From contig NZ_JBFABE010000032.1 in the NCBI RefSeq assembly GCF_040640155.1, positions 1 through 64,000 of the forward strand: DNA of 64,000 bases, in the 5' to 3' direction. Under the pieces are notes generated by a model. The model was not told the DNA's origin. It was given only the letters and a program-made list of their open reading frames with translations, and made no database searches. The DNA comes from Streptosporangium sp040640155. GTDB taxonomy: Bacteria > Actinomycetota > Actinomycetes > Streptosporangiales > Streptosporangiaceae. The translations under genes were made by a program, and so were the position numbers. Of this stretch, positions 33,787-42,759 are shown piece by piece (within the stretch, counting starts at the first letter, position 1; the number at the start of each line of letters is the position of its first letter).

Positions 33787-36234
33787 TCAGGAGCGGACCA
33801 CCTCCAGCGGGATCAGGACCGGCTTGACCTGGTCGCGTTCGGTCTCGAAGGCGATCGAGGGGTCGGGCGTCCCCGGGGCGTTGACGAACGAGACGAACCG
33901 GCGCAGCTTCTCGGGGTCCTCGATCGTGGCGCGCCACTCGTCGGCGTATCCGGCCACGTGCCGCGCCATCTGGGCCTCCAGGTCGGAGCAGATCCCGAGG
34001 GAGTCCTCCAGGACCACCTCCTTGACGTAGTCCAGCCCCTGGTTCTCCAGCCAGACCGAGGTGCGCTGGAGGCGGTCGGCGGTGCGGATGTAGAACATCA
34101 GGAACCGGTCGATGACGCGGATCAGCTCCTCGGTGCCCAGGTCGGAGGCGAACAGGTCGGCGTGGCGCGGGGTGAAGCCGCCGTTGCCGCCCACGTAGAG
34201 GTTCCAGCCCAGCTCGGTGGCGATGATGCCGAAGTCCTTGCCCCTGGCCTCGGCGCACTCGCGGGCGCAGCCGGACACGGCCGACTTGAGCTTGTGCGGC
34301 GAGCGCAGTCCCCGGTAGCGCAGCTCCAGCGCCACCGCCAGGCCGACCGCGTCCTGCACGCCGTAGCGGCACCAGGTGGAGCCCACGCACGACTTCACCG
34401 TGCGCAGCGCCTTGCCGTAGGCGTGGCCGGACTCGAAGCCGGCGTCCACCAGGCGCTTCCAGATGAGCGGGAGCTGCTCCACCCGGGCCCCGAACAGGTC
34501 GATCCGCTGCCCACCGGTGATCTTGGTGTAGAGGTCGAAGTCCCGGGCCACCTCGCCGATCACGATCAGCTTCTCGGGGGTGATCTCCCCGCCGGGGATG
34601 CGCGGCACCACCGAGTAGGTCCCGTTGCGCTGGATGTTGGCCAGGAAGTGGTCGTTGGTGTCCTGCAGCGCGGCCTGCTCGCCGTCGAGGATGTGGCCGT
34701 TGCCGAGCGAGGCGAGGATCGAGGCGACGACGGGCTTGCACACGTCGCAGCCGCGCCCGGCGCCGTGCTCGGCGATGATCTGCGAGAACGTGGTGAGCCC
34801 GCGGACCCTGACGATGTCGAACAGCTCGGCCCTGCTCTGCTCGAAGTGCTCGCACAGGGCCTTGGAGACCTCGACGCCCGAGGAGACGAGGATCCGCTTG
34901 AGCATCGGGACGCAGCTGCCGCAGGTGGTGCCCGCCCGCGTGCACGCCTTGATCCCGGGCACGTCGGTGAGGCCGTGGTCGGCGATGGCCGAGCACACCT
35001 GCCCCTTGGTGACGTTGTTGCAGGAGCAGACCTGGGCGTCGTCGGGCAGTTCCACGCTCGCCGGGCCGCCGGTGAACAACAGCTCGCTCGGCGACCCGGG
35101 CAGCTCGCGGCCGACGAACGGCTTGAGGGTGTTGTACGGGGTGGCGTCGCCCACGCAGATCCCGCCCAGCAGCGTGCGGGCGTCGTCGCTGACGAAGAGC
35201 TTCTGGTAGACGCCGCCCACCGGGTCCATGAACGTCACGTCCAGCGCGCCGTCCATGGCGCCGAACTGGGCGACCTCCACGCCGAGCAGCTTGAGCTTGG
35301 TGGACAGGTCGGCGCGGGCGAAGACCGCCTCGCCGCCGCAGACGCGGTCGGCGGCGACCTCGGCCATCGTGAAGCACGGGCCGACCAGCCCGTAGACCAT
35401 GCCGTCGTGCAGGGCGCACTCGCCGACCGCGTAGATCGCCGGGTCGCTCGTGCGCATCCCGTCGTCCACCGCGATCCCGCCGCGCGCGCCGACCTCCAGC
35501 CCGGCCTGACGGGCCAGCTCGTCGCGGGGCCTGACCCCCGCCGAGAAGATCACGATCTGCGCCTCGACGGTCTCCCCGTCGGGCTTGACCAGTCCGGCGA
35601 CCCGCCCGTCCGGGCCGGCGACGATCTCCTTGGCGCCGGCGTCGGTGTGCACGGTCAGGCCGAGGGCCTCGACGTGGCCGCGGAGCACGGAGCCGCCGCC
35701 CTCGTCGACCTGGCGGGGCATGAGCCAGCCGCCCATCTCCACCACGTGCGTGTCCATGCCCAGGCCGCGCAGCGCGTCGGCGGCCTCCAGGCCCAGCAGC
35801 CCGCCGCCGATCACCACGCCGGCGGTGGCGTCCTCGGCGGCCCGCCTGATCGCGTCGAGGTCGTCGATCGTGCGGTAGACGAAGCAGCCCTCCAGCTCCC
35901 TGCCGGGCACCGGCGGCACGAACGGGCTGGACCCGGTGGCCAGCACCAGCGTGTCGTAGGGCTCCCGGTGGCCGTCGGCGGTGACGACCTCCCGCCCCCG
36001 CCGGTCGATCTCGACGACCCGTGACGAGAGCCGCAGCACGACCCCCTCCGGCACCGGGTAGCTGAGGTCCTCCACGCTCTTCCCGGTCAGGTACGAGGTC
36101 AGCGCCACCCGGTCGTACGCCGATCGGGGCTCCTCCCCCAGCACGGTGATCCGGCCCGCGAAACCCTTGGCGATCAGGGCCTCGACCAGGCGGTGCGATG
36201 TCGGTCCGTGTCCTACCACGACAAGCCGTGACAT
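33787..36234 (-). CDS. nirB: assimilatory nitrite reductase [NAD(P)H] large subunit
   Basis: The 815-aa subunit reduces nitrite to ammonium. It has an N-terminal FAD/NAD module (MSRLVVVGHGPTSHRLVEAL, then VVIGGGLLGLEAADALRGLG), a BFD-type [2Fe-2S] domain with CSCNNVTKGQ and CGSCVP, and a second Cys pair (GRGCDVCKP). The C-terminal sulfite/nitrite-reductase domain has the siroheme/4Fe-4S ligands in CVGSTWCRYG and SGCARECAEA. The ATG at 36234 follows GGGCAGGA. It needs siroheme, provided by the two following genes. Confidence 0.96.
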   Translation of the reverse strand: MSRLVVVGHGPTSHRLVEALIAKGFAGRITVLGEEPRSAYDRVALTSYLTGKSVEDLSYPVPEGVVLRLSSRVVEIDRRGREVVTADGHREPYDTLVLATGSSPFVPPVPGRELEGCFVYRTIDDLDAIRRAAEDATAGVVIGGGLLGLEAADALRGLGMDTHVVEMGGWLMPRQVDEGGGSVLRGHVEALGLTVHTDAGAKEIVAGPDGRVAGLVKPDGETVEAQIVIFSAGVRPRDELARQAGLEVGARGGIAVDDGMRTSDPAIYAVGECALHDGMVYGLVGPCFTMAEVAADRVCGGEAVFARADLSTKLKLLGVEVAQFGAMDGALDVTFMDPVGGVYQKLFVSDDARTLLGGICVGDATPYNTLKPFVGRELPGSPSELLFTGGPASVELPDDAQVCSCNNVTKGQVCSAIADHGLTDVPGIKACTRAGTTCGSCVPMLKRILVSSGVEVSKALCEHFEQSRAELFDIVRVRGLTTFSQIIAEHGAGRGCDVCKPVVASILASLGNGHILDGEQAALQDTNDHFLANIQRNGTYSVVPRIPGGEITPEKLIVIGEVARDFDLYTKITGGQRIDLFGARVEQLPLIWKRLVDAGFESGHAYGKALRTVKSCVGSTWCRYGVQDAVGLAVALELRYRGLRSPHKLKSAVSGCARECAEARGKDFGIIATELGWNLYVGGNGGFTPRHADLFASDLGTEELIRVIDRFLMFYIRTADRLQRTSVWLENQGLDYVKEVVLEDSLGICSDLEAQMARHVAGYADEWRATIEDPEKLRRFVSFVNAPGTPDPSIAFETERDQVKPVLIPLEVVRS

Positions 36235-36323
36235 GGTCGTCCTGCCCTTCTCGTCCTTCTCGTCCGTCGCGTCCGTCCGCCCCGCGCCCGTCGCGCCGGG
36301 TCGTCCCGCGTGGGGTCCGCCGG

Positions 36324-37727
36324 TCACGCCGAGACCCCTTCCTGCTCGCAGAGCCAGTCCACGATGCCCTCCACCGCGTCGTGGCAGCCGCCGCAGCCGG
36401 TGGTGGCCCGGGTCGCGGCGGCGACGGCCGCGACGTCCCTGGCGCCGGACTCCCAGCAGGCCCTGATCTGGCCCTTGGTCACGTTGTTGCACTGGCAGAC
36501 CCTGGCGGCGTCGGGCATCCTGACCGGGCTCTCGGCGACCGTGCCGCCGGACAGGCCGGGGAACAGCAGGCCCGCCCGGTCGCCCGGCAGCGGCCCGCCC
36601 CGGTCGAAGAGCTGGGTGAGGTTGCCCACCGTGGAGGTCTCGCCCAGCAGGATCACGCCCACCAGGCGACCGTCCCGGATGACCAGCTTGCGGTAGGTGC
36701 CGGTGGCCCGGTGGCTGAACCGCACGACCTCGGCGTCGTCCTCGGTCAGGTGGGTCTCGCCCATCGCGGCCAGCTCCACGCTGCTGGCCTTGAGCCGGGT
36801 CACCAGCCGCGACCCCCGGTAGCGGGCGGTCTTGTCGGTGCCGGTGACGAGGTCGGCGACCACCGCGGCCTGCTCCCAGGCGGGGGCGACCAGGCCGTAC
36901 ACCCGGCCCCGGTGCTCGGCGCACTCGCCGATCGCGAAGATCGAGGGGTCGTCGGTGCGCATCTCGTCGTCGACGACGATCCCGCGCGCCACCTCCAGCC
37001 CCGCGTCCCCGGCCAGGGAGGTCACCGGGCGGATGCCGCAGGCCAGCACCACCAGGTCGGCCTCGACCGTCTCGTCCCCGGTGAGCCGTACGCCGTCGGC
37101 GGTGATCTCCTCGATGACGACGCCGGTCCTGATGTCCACGCCCAGTCCGCCCAGGGTCTGGCCCAGCACGAGCCCGGCCTCGGCGTCGAGCTGCCGCTCC
37201 ATCAGGTGGTCGGCCAGGTGCAGCAGCGTCACCGGCAGCCCCCGCCCGGCCAGGCCCCGGGCCGCCTCGATGCCGAGCAGCCCGCCGCCGACCACCACGG
37301 CGCGCCGCGCCGACCGGGCCGCCCGCAGGATCGCGTGGCAGTCGTCCATGGTGCGGAACGTCACGGCCCGCTCGGCGCCCGGGATCGGCGGCACCACGGC
37401 CTCGCTGCCGGTGGCGAGCACCAGCACGTCGTACGGCTCGCGCCGGCCGCCGGCGGTGATGACGGCCTGGGTGTCCCGGTCCACCGCGACCACCTCGACG
37501 CCGGGCACGGCCGTCACCGCGTGGTCGGCGTACCAGGCCGGGTCCAGCAGCCGCACCCGCTCGGGGGGCATCGTCCCGGCCACCACGTTCGACAGCAGCA
37601 CCCGGTTGTAGGGCTGGCCGTGCTCGGCGCCGAACACGGTCAGTCCCACGTGCCGGTCGCGGGCGCGGATCTCGCTCACCAGGCGGGCGCCGGCCATGCC
37701 GTTGCCCACCACCACGATCCGGGTCAT
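36324..37727 (-). CDS. NasB-like FAD/NAD(P)H oxidoreductase with BFD [2Fe-2S] domain (nitrate reductase electron donor)
   Basis: This 467-aa protein is homologous to the first half of NirB. It has an FAD motif VVVGNGMAGARLV, an NAD motif AVVVGGGLLGIEAARGL, and a C-terminal BFD domain with CQCNNVTKGQ and CGGC. It lacks the siroheme domain, so it cannot reduce nitrite by itself. The ATGA overlap with the catalytic nitrate reductase upstream argues that it passes electrons from NAD(P)H to that enzyme. Confidence 0.88.
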   Translation of the reverse strand: MTRIVVVGNGMAGARLVSEIRARDRHVGLTVFGAEHGQPYNRVLLSNVVAGTMPPERVRLLDPAWYADHAVTAVPGVEVVAVDRDTQAVITAGGRREPYDVLVLATGSEAVVPPIPGAERAVTFRTMDDCHAILRAARSARRAVVVGGGLLGIEAARGLAGRGLPVTLLHLADHLMERQLDAEAGLVLGQTLGGLGVDIRTGVVIEEITADGVRLTGDETVEADLVVLACGIRPVTSLAGDAGLEVARGIVVDDEMRTDDPSIFAIGECAEHRGRVYGLVAPAWEQAAVVADLVTGTDKTARYRGSRLVTRLKASSVELAAMGETHLTEDDAEVVRFSHRATGTYRKLVIRDGRLVGVILLGETSTVGNLTQLFDRGGPLPGDRAGLLFPGLSGGTVAESPVRMPDAARVCQCNNVTKGQIRACWESGARDVAAVAAATRATTGCGGCHDAVEGIVDWLCEQEGVSA

Positions 37728-39826
37728 CGGGCACGCTCCACTCTGACCGCGCACACCTTGAACTCCGGCATCCGCGACACCGGGTCCAGGGCGGGGTTGG
37801 TGAGGAGGTTGACGCCGGGCCAGTGGAAGGGCATGAACACGGTGTCGGGACGGATGGACGCGCTGACCTTCGCCGGGGCCTCGGTCGCGCCGCGCCGGCC
37901 GACCACCCGCAGCCTCTCGCCGTGCGTCACGCCCAGCCGTTCGGCCAGGTCGGGGTGCAGTTCCACGAAGCCCTCCGGTGCCGCCGCGTTGAGCGCGGCG
38001 ATCCGCCGCGTCTGCGCGCCGCTCTGGTAGTGGGCGAGCACCCGCCCGGTCGTGAGGTAGAGGGGGTACTCGGCGTCGACGTCCTCGTCGGGCGGGCGGT
38101 GCTCGACCGGTATGAAGCGGGCGCGCCCGTCGGGGGTGGGGAAGCGGTCCAGGAACGGCCGGGGGGTGCCGGGGTGGTCCTCGTCCGGGCACGGCCAGAA
38201 CACGCCGGTCTCGGCCGCGATCCGCTCGTAGGTGATGCCCGCGTAGTCGGCGATCCCGCCGGCCGAGGCGCGGCGCAGCTCGTCGAAGACCTCGCGGGGG
38301 TCGGCGGAGAAGCCGTCCGTCCCGCGCAGCCGCGCGGCCAGGCCGCGCAGGATCTCCAGGTCGCTGCGCACCCCCTCCGGCGCGTCGAGCGCCCGGCGGC
38401 GCAGCAGGACCCGGCCCTCCAGGTTGGTCATGGTGCCGCTCTCCTCGGCCCACTGGGTGGTGGGCAGTACCACGTCGGCCGTGGCGGCCGTCTCCGACAG
38501 GACCAGGTCCGAGACCACCAGCAGGTCCAGCGCGCCCAGGCGCTCGGCCACCCGCCCGGCGTGCGGCGCCGAGACCAGCGGGTTGGAGCCGAACAGCAGC
38601 AGCGCACGGGGACCGGTGGGGGTGCCGAGCGCGTCCAGCAGCTCGTAGGCCGAGCGGCCGGGGCCGGGCAGGTCGGCGGGGTCGACGCCCCAGACGGCGG
38701 CGACGTGCGCGCGGGCGGCCGGGTCGTCGATCTTCCGGTAGCCGGGGAGCTGGTCGGCCTTCTGGCCGTGCTCGCGGCCTCCCTGGCCGTTGCCCTGCCC
38801 GGTGACGCAGCCGTACCCCGACCCCTCCCGGCCGGGCAGGCCGAGGGCCAGGGCGAGGTTGACGAACGCGCCGACCGTGTCGGTTCCCTTGGCGTGCTGC
38901 TCGGCGCCGCGCCCGGTGAGGATCGCGGCCCGGCCGGCCGCGGCCAGGATCGCCACCGCGGCGCGCATCCGGGCGACCGGCACGCCGGTGACGCGCTCCA
39001 CCCGCTCGGGCCACCAGGCCGCGACCGAGGTGCGGACCGCCTCGAAGCCGGTGGTGCGGGCGGCCACGTAGTCCTCGTCCACGTCGCCCTGGGCGACGAC
39101 GATGTGCAGCAGGCCCAGCGCCAGCGCCAGGTCGGTGCCGGGGGTGGGCTGCAGGTGCAGGTCGGCCTGGCGGGCGGTCGGGGTGACGCGGGGGTCGATG
39201 ACGATCAGCCGCCCGCCGGTCTCGCGCATCGCGGCCAGGTGGCGGACGAAGGGCGGCATGGTCTCGGCCACGTTCCCGCCCGCCAGCAGCACCGCGTCGG
39301 CGCGGGCCAGGTCGGTGATCGGGAACGGCAGGCCGCGGTCCATGCCGAAGGCGCGGCCGGTGGCCGCCGCGGCCGAGGACATGCAGAACCGGCCGTTGTA
39401 GTCGATCTGGCTGGTCCGCAGCACCACCCGGGCGAACTTGCCGAGCTGGTAGGCCTTCTCGTTGGTCAGCCCGCCGCCGCCGAACACGGCCACCCCGTCG
39501 GGGCCGTGGGCGGCCTGGACGGCGCGGAGGCGGTCGGCGACGAAGTCGAGCGCCTCGTCCCAGCCGACCTCCTCGCCGTGCAGCAGGGGGGTGGTGAGCC
39601 GCTCGCCGGTGAGGAGCTCACCGGCGGTCCAGCCCTTCTGGCACAGTCCTCCCGCGTTGGCGGGGATGTCGTGGCGCGGGGTGATGGTGACCGTCTCACC
39701 CGCCGCGACGTTCATGCCGCACTGCAGGGCGCAGTACGGGCAGTGCGTCGCCGTCCCGGCCTTCACAGGCGGCGGGGCGGGCAGTGAGATCGGCATGGAT
39801 CCGATGGTGCTTTCAGGCGGTTTCAC
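37724..39826 (-). CDS. nasA: assimilatory nitrate reductase, molybdopterin catalytic subunit
   Basis: The 700-aa bis-MGD oxidoreductase has the N-terminal 4Fe-4S site CPYCALQCGM...CQKGW, a long molybdopterin domain (NGRFCMSSAAAA with the likely Mo-ligand Cys, and TGQGNGQGGREHG), and the C-terminal MGD-binding domain (YLTTGRVLAHYQSG). It is of NasA/NarB type and cytoplasmic, with no Tat signal. The GTG start at 39826 is chosen; an ATG ten codons later is possible. It depends on Moco; moaA and mobA-like genes are at 57-58 kb. Confidence 0.93.
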   Translation of the reverse strand: MKPPESTIGSMPISLPAPPPVKAGTATHCPYCALQCGMNVAAGETVTITPRHDIPANAGGLCQKGWTAGELLTGERLTTPLLHGEEVGWDEALDFVADRLRAVQAAHGPDGVAVFGGGGLTNEKAYQLGKFARVVLRTSQIDYNGRFCMSSAAAATGRAFGMDRGLPFPITDLARADAVLLAGGNVAETMPPFVRHLAAMRETGGRLIVIDPRVTPTARQADLHLQPTPGTDLALALGLLHIVVAQGDVDEDYVAARTTGFEAVRTSVAAWWPERVERVTGVPVARMRAAVAILAAAGRAAILTGRGAEQHAKGTDTVGAFVNLALALGLPGREGSGYGCVTGQGNGQGGREHGQKADQLPGYRKIDDPAARAHVAAVWGVDPADLPGPGRSAYELLDALGTPTGPRALLLFGSNPLVSAPHAGRVAERLGALDLLVVSDLVLSETAATADVVLPTTQWAEESGTMTNLEGRVLLRRRALDAPEGVRSDLEILRGLAARLRGTDGFSADPREVFDELRRASAGGIADYAGITYERIAAETGVFWPCPDEDHPGTPRPFLDRFPTPDGRARFIPVEHRPPDEDVDAEYPLYLTTGRVLAHYQSGAQTRRIAALNAAAPEGFVELHPDLAERLGVTHGERLRVVGRRGATEAPAKVSASIRPDTVFMPFHWPGVNLLTNPALDPVSRMPEFKVCAVRVERAR

Positions 39827-39954
39827 CGCGAGGTCTCCCCTGTTACCGATGTGCTACAAGCCGCTAACCGCGTTCACACGCGCGGTGAGGCGGGTGTGAG
39901 CCGTCCGCCGGCCGGGCCGGCGCCGCGTGCCGGGCGTGCCGGGCGTGCCGGCGG

Positions 39955-41277
39955 TCACACGCGGGCCGCCGCCAGGCTGGGCACGGGACCCGCGGTACGC
40001 AGGTAGCAGGCCCAGGTGAGGACCGCGCACACCACGTAGAAGGCGGCGAACGACCCCAGCGCGGCCCCGGCCCCGCCGGTCGCGGCGATGGAGCTGCCGA
40101 ACCCGCGGTTGATGAAGAAGCCGCCGAACGCGCCGATCGCGGAGATGATCCCGACCGCCGCGGAGGAGTCCCGCCTGCCGACCGCCAGCGCCGCCTCGTG
40201 GGCCGCCGTGCCCGGGGCCAGACCCGCGACGGCCTTGGCCCGGAAGATCGCCGGGATCATCCGGTAGGTGGAGCCGTTGCCGATGCCGGTGGCGGCGACC
40301 AGGAGCATGTACGCGCCGAAGAAGAGCGCGAAGGCGTGCTGGGCCAGGCCCTGCCAGACCAGCGCCGCCGCGCCCGCCATGGCGCCGAAGTTGACCAGCG
40401 TCACCCGGGCCCCGCCGAGCCGGTCCGACAGCCAGCCCCCGGCCGGGCGGATCAGGGAGCCGACCAGCGGGCCGAGGAAGGCCAGCCCGACCAGGGAGGC
40501 CTGCTCGGGGAACTGGCTCTTGATGAGCAGCGGGAACGCCGTGGCGTAGCCGATGAACGAGCCGAACGTGCCGATGTACAGCAGCGACATGATCCAGGTC
40601 TGGGCGCGGCCGGCGACCTTGAGCTGGTCGGCGGGGCTGGCCTTGGCGGAGGTCAGGTTGTCCATGAAGAGGTAGGCGCCGAGCGCGGCGGCCAGGATGA
40701 ACGGGATCCAGAACAATCCGGCCGCGGCCAGCCCGAACGCGCCGATCACCAGGGGCATGACGAGCTGCACGGAGCTGACCCCGATGTTGCCGCCCGCCGC
40801 GTTGAGGCCGAGCGCCGTCCCCTGCCTGCCCTGGGGGTAGAAGTGGGTGATGTTGGCCATGCTGGAGGCGAAGTTGCCGCCGCCCAGGCCCGCGGTGGCC
40901 GCGATGACCAGGAACATCCAGTACGGGGTGTTCGGGTCGCCGACCGCGAACGCCAGCAGCACCGCGGGCACCAGCAGCAGCAGGGCGCTGACCACCGTGA
41001 AGTTCCGGCCGCCGAACCTGGCCGGGGCGAAGGTGTAGGGGATGCGCAGGGCCGACCCGACCAGGTTGGGCAGGGAGACGATCCAGAAGAGCTGGTCGGT
41101 GGAGAAGTCGTAGGAGCCCATCTGCACGGCCACGATGCTCCACACGGTCCACAGCGTGAACCCCAGGTGCTCGGCGAAGATGGAGAAGATCAGGTTCCGC
41201 CGGGCCACCCTTCTGCCCCGCCCCTGCCAGAAGTCCGGGTCGTCGGGCCGCCAGTCACTGATCCAGGGCTTCGCCAT
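39955..41277 (-). CDS. narK: nitrate/nitrite MFS transporter (NarK/NasA type)
   Basis: The 440-aa protein has 12 membrane helices. The nitrate-signature motifs of the NNP family are clear: GLGGGNFASSMANITHFYPQ in TM5 and GAFGGFFINRGFG in TM11. The start ATG has AGGAGGAA upstream. It is the first gene of the nitrate operon and probably brings nitrate into the cell for NasA. Confidence 0.94.
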   Translation of the reverse strand: MAKPWISDWRPDDPDFWQGRGRRVARRNLIFSIFAEHLGFTLWTVWSIVAVQMGSYDFSTDQLFWIVSLPNLVGSALRIPYTFAPARFGGRNFTVVSALLLLVPAVLLAFAVGDPNTPYWMFLVIAATAGLGGGNFASSMANITHFYPQGRQGTALGLNAAGGNIGVSSVQLVMPLVIGAFGLAAAGLFWIPFILAAALGAYLFMDNLTSAKASPADQLKVAGRAQTWIMSLLYIGTFGSFIGYATAFPLLIKSQFPEQASLVGLAFLGPLVGSLIRPAGGWLSDRLGGARVTLVNFGAMAGAAALVWQGLAQHAFALFFGAYMLLVAATGIGNGSTYRMIPAIFRAKAVAGLAPGTAAHEAALAVGRRDSSAAVGIISAIGAFGGFFINRGFGSSIAATGGAGAALGSFAAFYVVCAVLTWACYLRTAGPVPSLAAARV

Positions 41278-41329
41278 CGTTCCTCCTGCGCGTGTTCGGG
41301 GGCTTCGGTCCGAAACCTACGAGGGGGCC

Positions 41330-41379
41330 GTTACGCACATTCACTGTCTGTGATGGTGCGCCGGTTACGTGTGACTAAC
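41330..41379. promoter_or_regulatory. possible GlnR-type boxes upstream of the nitrate operon
   Basis: GTTAC-n6-TCACT (41330-41345) and GTTAC-n6-CTAAC (41364-41379) lie upstream of narK; the latter reads GTTAG-n6-GTAAC on the narK strand. Spacing and half-sites resemble the actinobacterial GlnR consensus gTnAc-n6-GaAAc, the regulator of nitrogen assimilation genes. This is a sequence likeness only. Confidence 0.45.
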
Positions 41380-41512
41380 CGTGGAAATACGCAATGCACA
41401 CGCCGCACCCCGGCAACATGACCGAAACATCGAGGTCGGGGAGGTGACGATTGAGCGGGGGCGGCGACGGGAACCGTCCTCGGTGCCGATTCGACCTCTG
41501 CGGGGAGTGTGC

Positions 41513-41989
41513 GTGGCCGTCCAGCCGATCCGACCCTTCACCGATCCCGTCCTGCGGACGGTCGCCGAGCCGGTGACCGTCTTCGACAGGGAACTGCGCG
41601 TCCTGGTCAAGTCGCTCCAGGCGACGATGCGGGCGGGGGCCGGCCGCGCGGGCCTGGCCGCCCCGCAGATCGGCGTGCCGCTCCGGGTGGTCGTCTACGA
41701 CCTGGACGGCAGGTCCGGTCACCTGGTCAATCCCCGCCTGGAGCTGTCCGACCGCCGGATCACGGCCGACGAGGCCTGCCTGTCGGCCCCCGGCCGCTGG
41801 TGGCCCCTGGAACGCTCCTACATGGTCACCGCGCGTGGCCGCGACATGTTCGGCAAGCCCGTCACGGTCCGGGCGCTGGGGATGCTCGCCCGGGTGCTGC
41901 AGCACGAGGCCGACCACCTCGACGGAACCCTGTTCGTGGACCGCCTCCCCGCCGAGGAACGGGAGCGGTTCCTTTCCTCGATCACGTGA
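41513..41989 (+). CDS. def: peptide deformylase
   Basis: Deformylase removes the formyl group from N-terminal Met. From the GTG at 41513 (GGGGAG upstream) the protein is 158 aa. The three motifs are GLAAPQIG (47-54), EACLS (87-91, metal-ligand Cys89) and HEADH (131-135). Motif 2 is normally EGCLS; the Gly-to-Ala change is seen in variant deformylases. A longer frame reaching 41381 overlaps the nitrate promoter and is not favoured. Actinomycetes often have several deformylases, so this may be an auxiliary copy. Confidence 0.85.
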   Translation: MAVQPIRPFTDPVLRTVAEPVTVFDRELRVLVKSLQATMRAGAGRAGLAAPQIGVPLRVVVYDLDGRSGHLVNPRLELSDRRITADEACLSAPGRWWPLERSYMVTARGRDMFGKPVTVRALGMLARVLQHEADHLDGTLFVDRLPAEERERFLSSIT

Positions 41990-42109
41990 GTTGTGCGTCG
42001 CGATGCGGGGCGATAGAGTTGAGTGGTTGCAGTCGTAATTCTCAGTTCAGCCTTATCATCTCAAGTGCTTATGAGAGTCCGCCGACAGCGGACGTTACAG
42101 GTTTCTCCG

Positions 42110-42138
42110 GATTGGTTTCCGCGGGTGCATGGTAGGGT
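42110..42138 (+). promoter_or_regulatory. promoter of the cold-shock gene
   Basis: A -10 like TAGGGT (42133-42138) is preceded by GATTGG at 17 bp spacing, or TTGGTT at 15 bp. It implies a 5' leader of about 60 nt with a GC-rich structured part (CAGCCCCGTGCCGCC), as is common for csp mRNAs. Confidence 0.45.
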
Positions 42139-42203
42139 CCGCAACGCAGCCCCGTGCCGCCGACCTGGCGGTTCGGTGAGGCTCCCAATGAGGAGAAGTA
42201 GTT

Positions 42204-42407
42204 TTGTCTGAGGGCACCGTTAAGTGGTTCAACGCCGAAAAGGGCTTCGGATTCATCGCACCGGATGACGGCACCGCCGATGTCTTCGTGCACTACTCGG
42301 CCATCAACTCCGGCGGCTACCGCAGCCTGGAGGAGAACCAGCGTGTCAGCTTCGTCACCACCCAGGGCCAGAAGGGCCCGCAGGCCGACCAGGTCCAGGT
42401 CATCTGA
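42204..42407 (+). CDS. cold-shock protein, CspA family
   Basis: The 67-aa OB-fold RNA chaperone has RNP1 (KGFGFI) and RNP2 (VFVHY), starting SEGTVKWFNAEKGFGFI. It uses a TTG start with GAGGAG upstream; no ATG alternative fits. It binds single-stranded RNA and DNA. A long leader and a strong terminator frame it as a monocistronic transcript. Confidence 0.95.
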   Translation: MSEGTVKWFNAEKGFGFIAPDDGTADVFVHYSAINSGGYRSLEENQRVSFVTTQGQKGPQADQVQVI

Positions 42408-42430
42408 CCTGAGTTTGACCCAAGGCTTCA

Positions 42431-42473
42431 GGTAGAGCCCGTCCCGCGCGAGCGGGGCGGGCTCTACCGTTTT
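42431..42473 (+). terminator. intrinsic terminator of the cold-shock gene
   Basis: GGTAGAGCCCG and CGGGCTCTACC form an 11-bp stem, extended by internal GC pairing (TCCCGC/GCGGGG), followed by GTTTT. This is the clearest rho-independent terminator with a T-run in the first 50 kb. Confidence 0.9.
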
Positions 42474-42759
42474 CCCCGCCCGCCTCTTCTCCTCTGTCTC
42501 TTTCCCCCGCCCCCTCTTCTTCCCTGCCTCGTCCCCTGTCGCGGGGACAGGGCGGAAGCCCTTTCCCGTCCCGGGTTCAAGGGGGAGGCCGGCCGTCAGG
42601 TGCCGGCCCCCGCCCGCCCGCGTGCGACGGGCTGCCGGAGCCGGGCTCGGGCCCCGGATCCCGGCCCCCTGCCCACGGCCCACGGCCCACGGCCCACGGC
42701 TCGAAGATCCGGGACCGGGGCCTCGGCGGGACCCCGGAACCGGGATCCCGGCCGGATGG
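42474..42759. repeat. non-coding spacer with pyrimidine tract and 7-bp repeat (42671-42698)
   Basis: The spacer before mshC starts with a pyrimidine-rich tract (about 42475-42540). It later holds four copies of GCCCACG at 42671-42698. No gene or RNA is recognised. Confidence 0.7.

Noticed and set aside
32178..39787. Several long plus-strand frames opposite the nitrate operon
   Set aside because: All are complements of nirB, nasA and hemD with biased, repetitive composition and no motifs.
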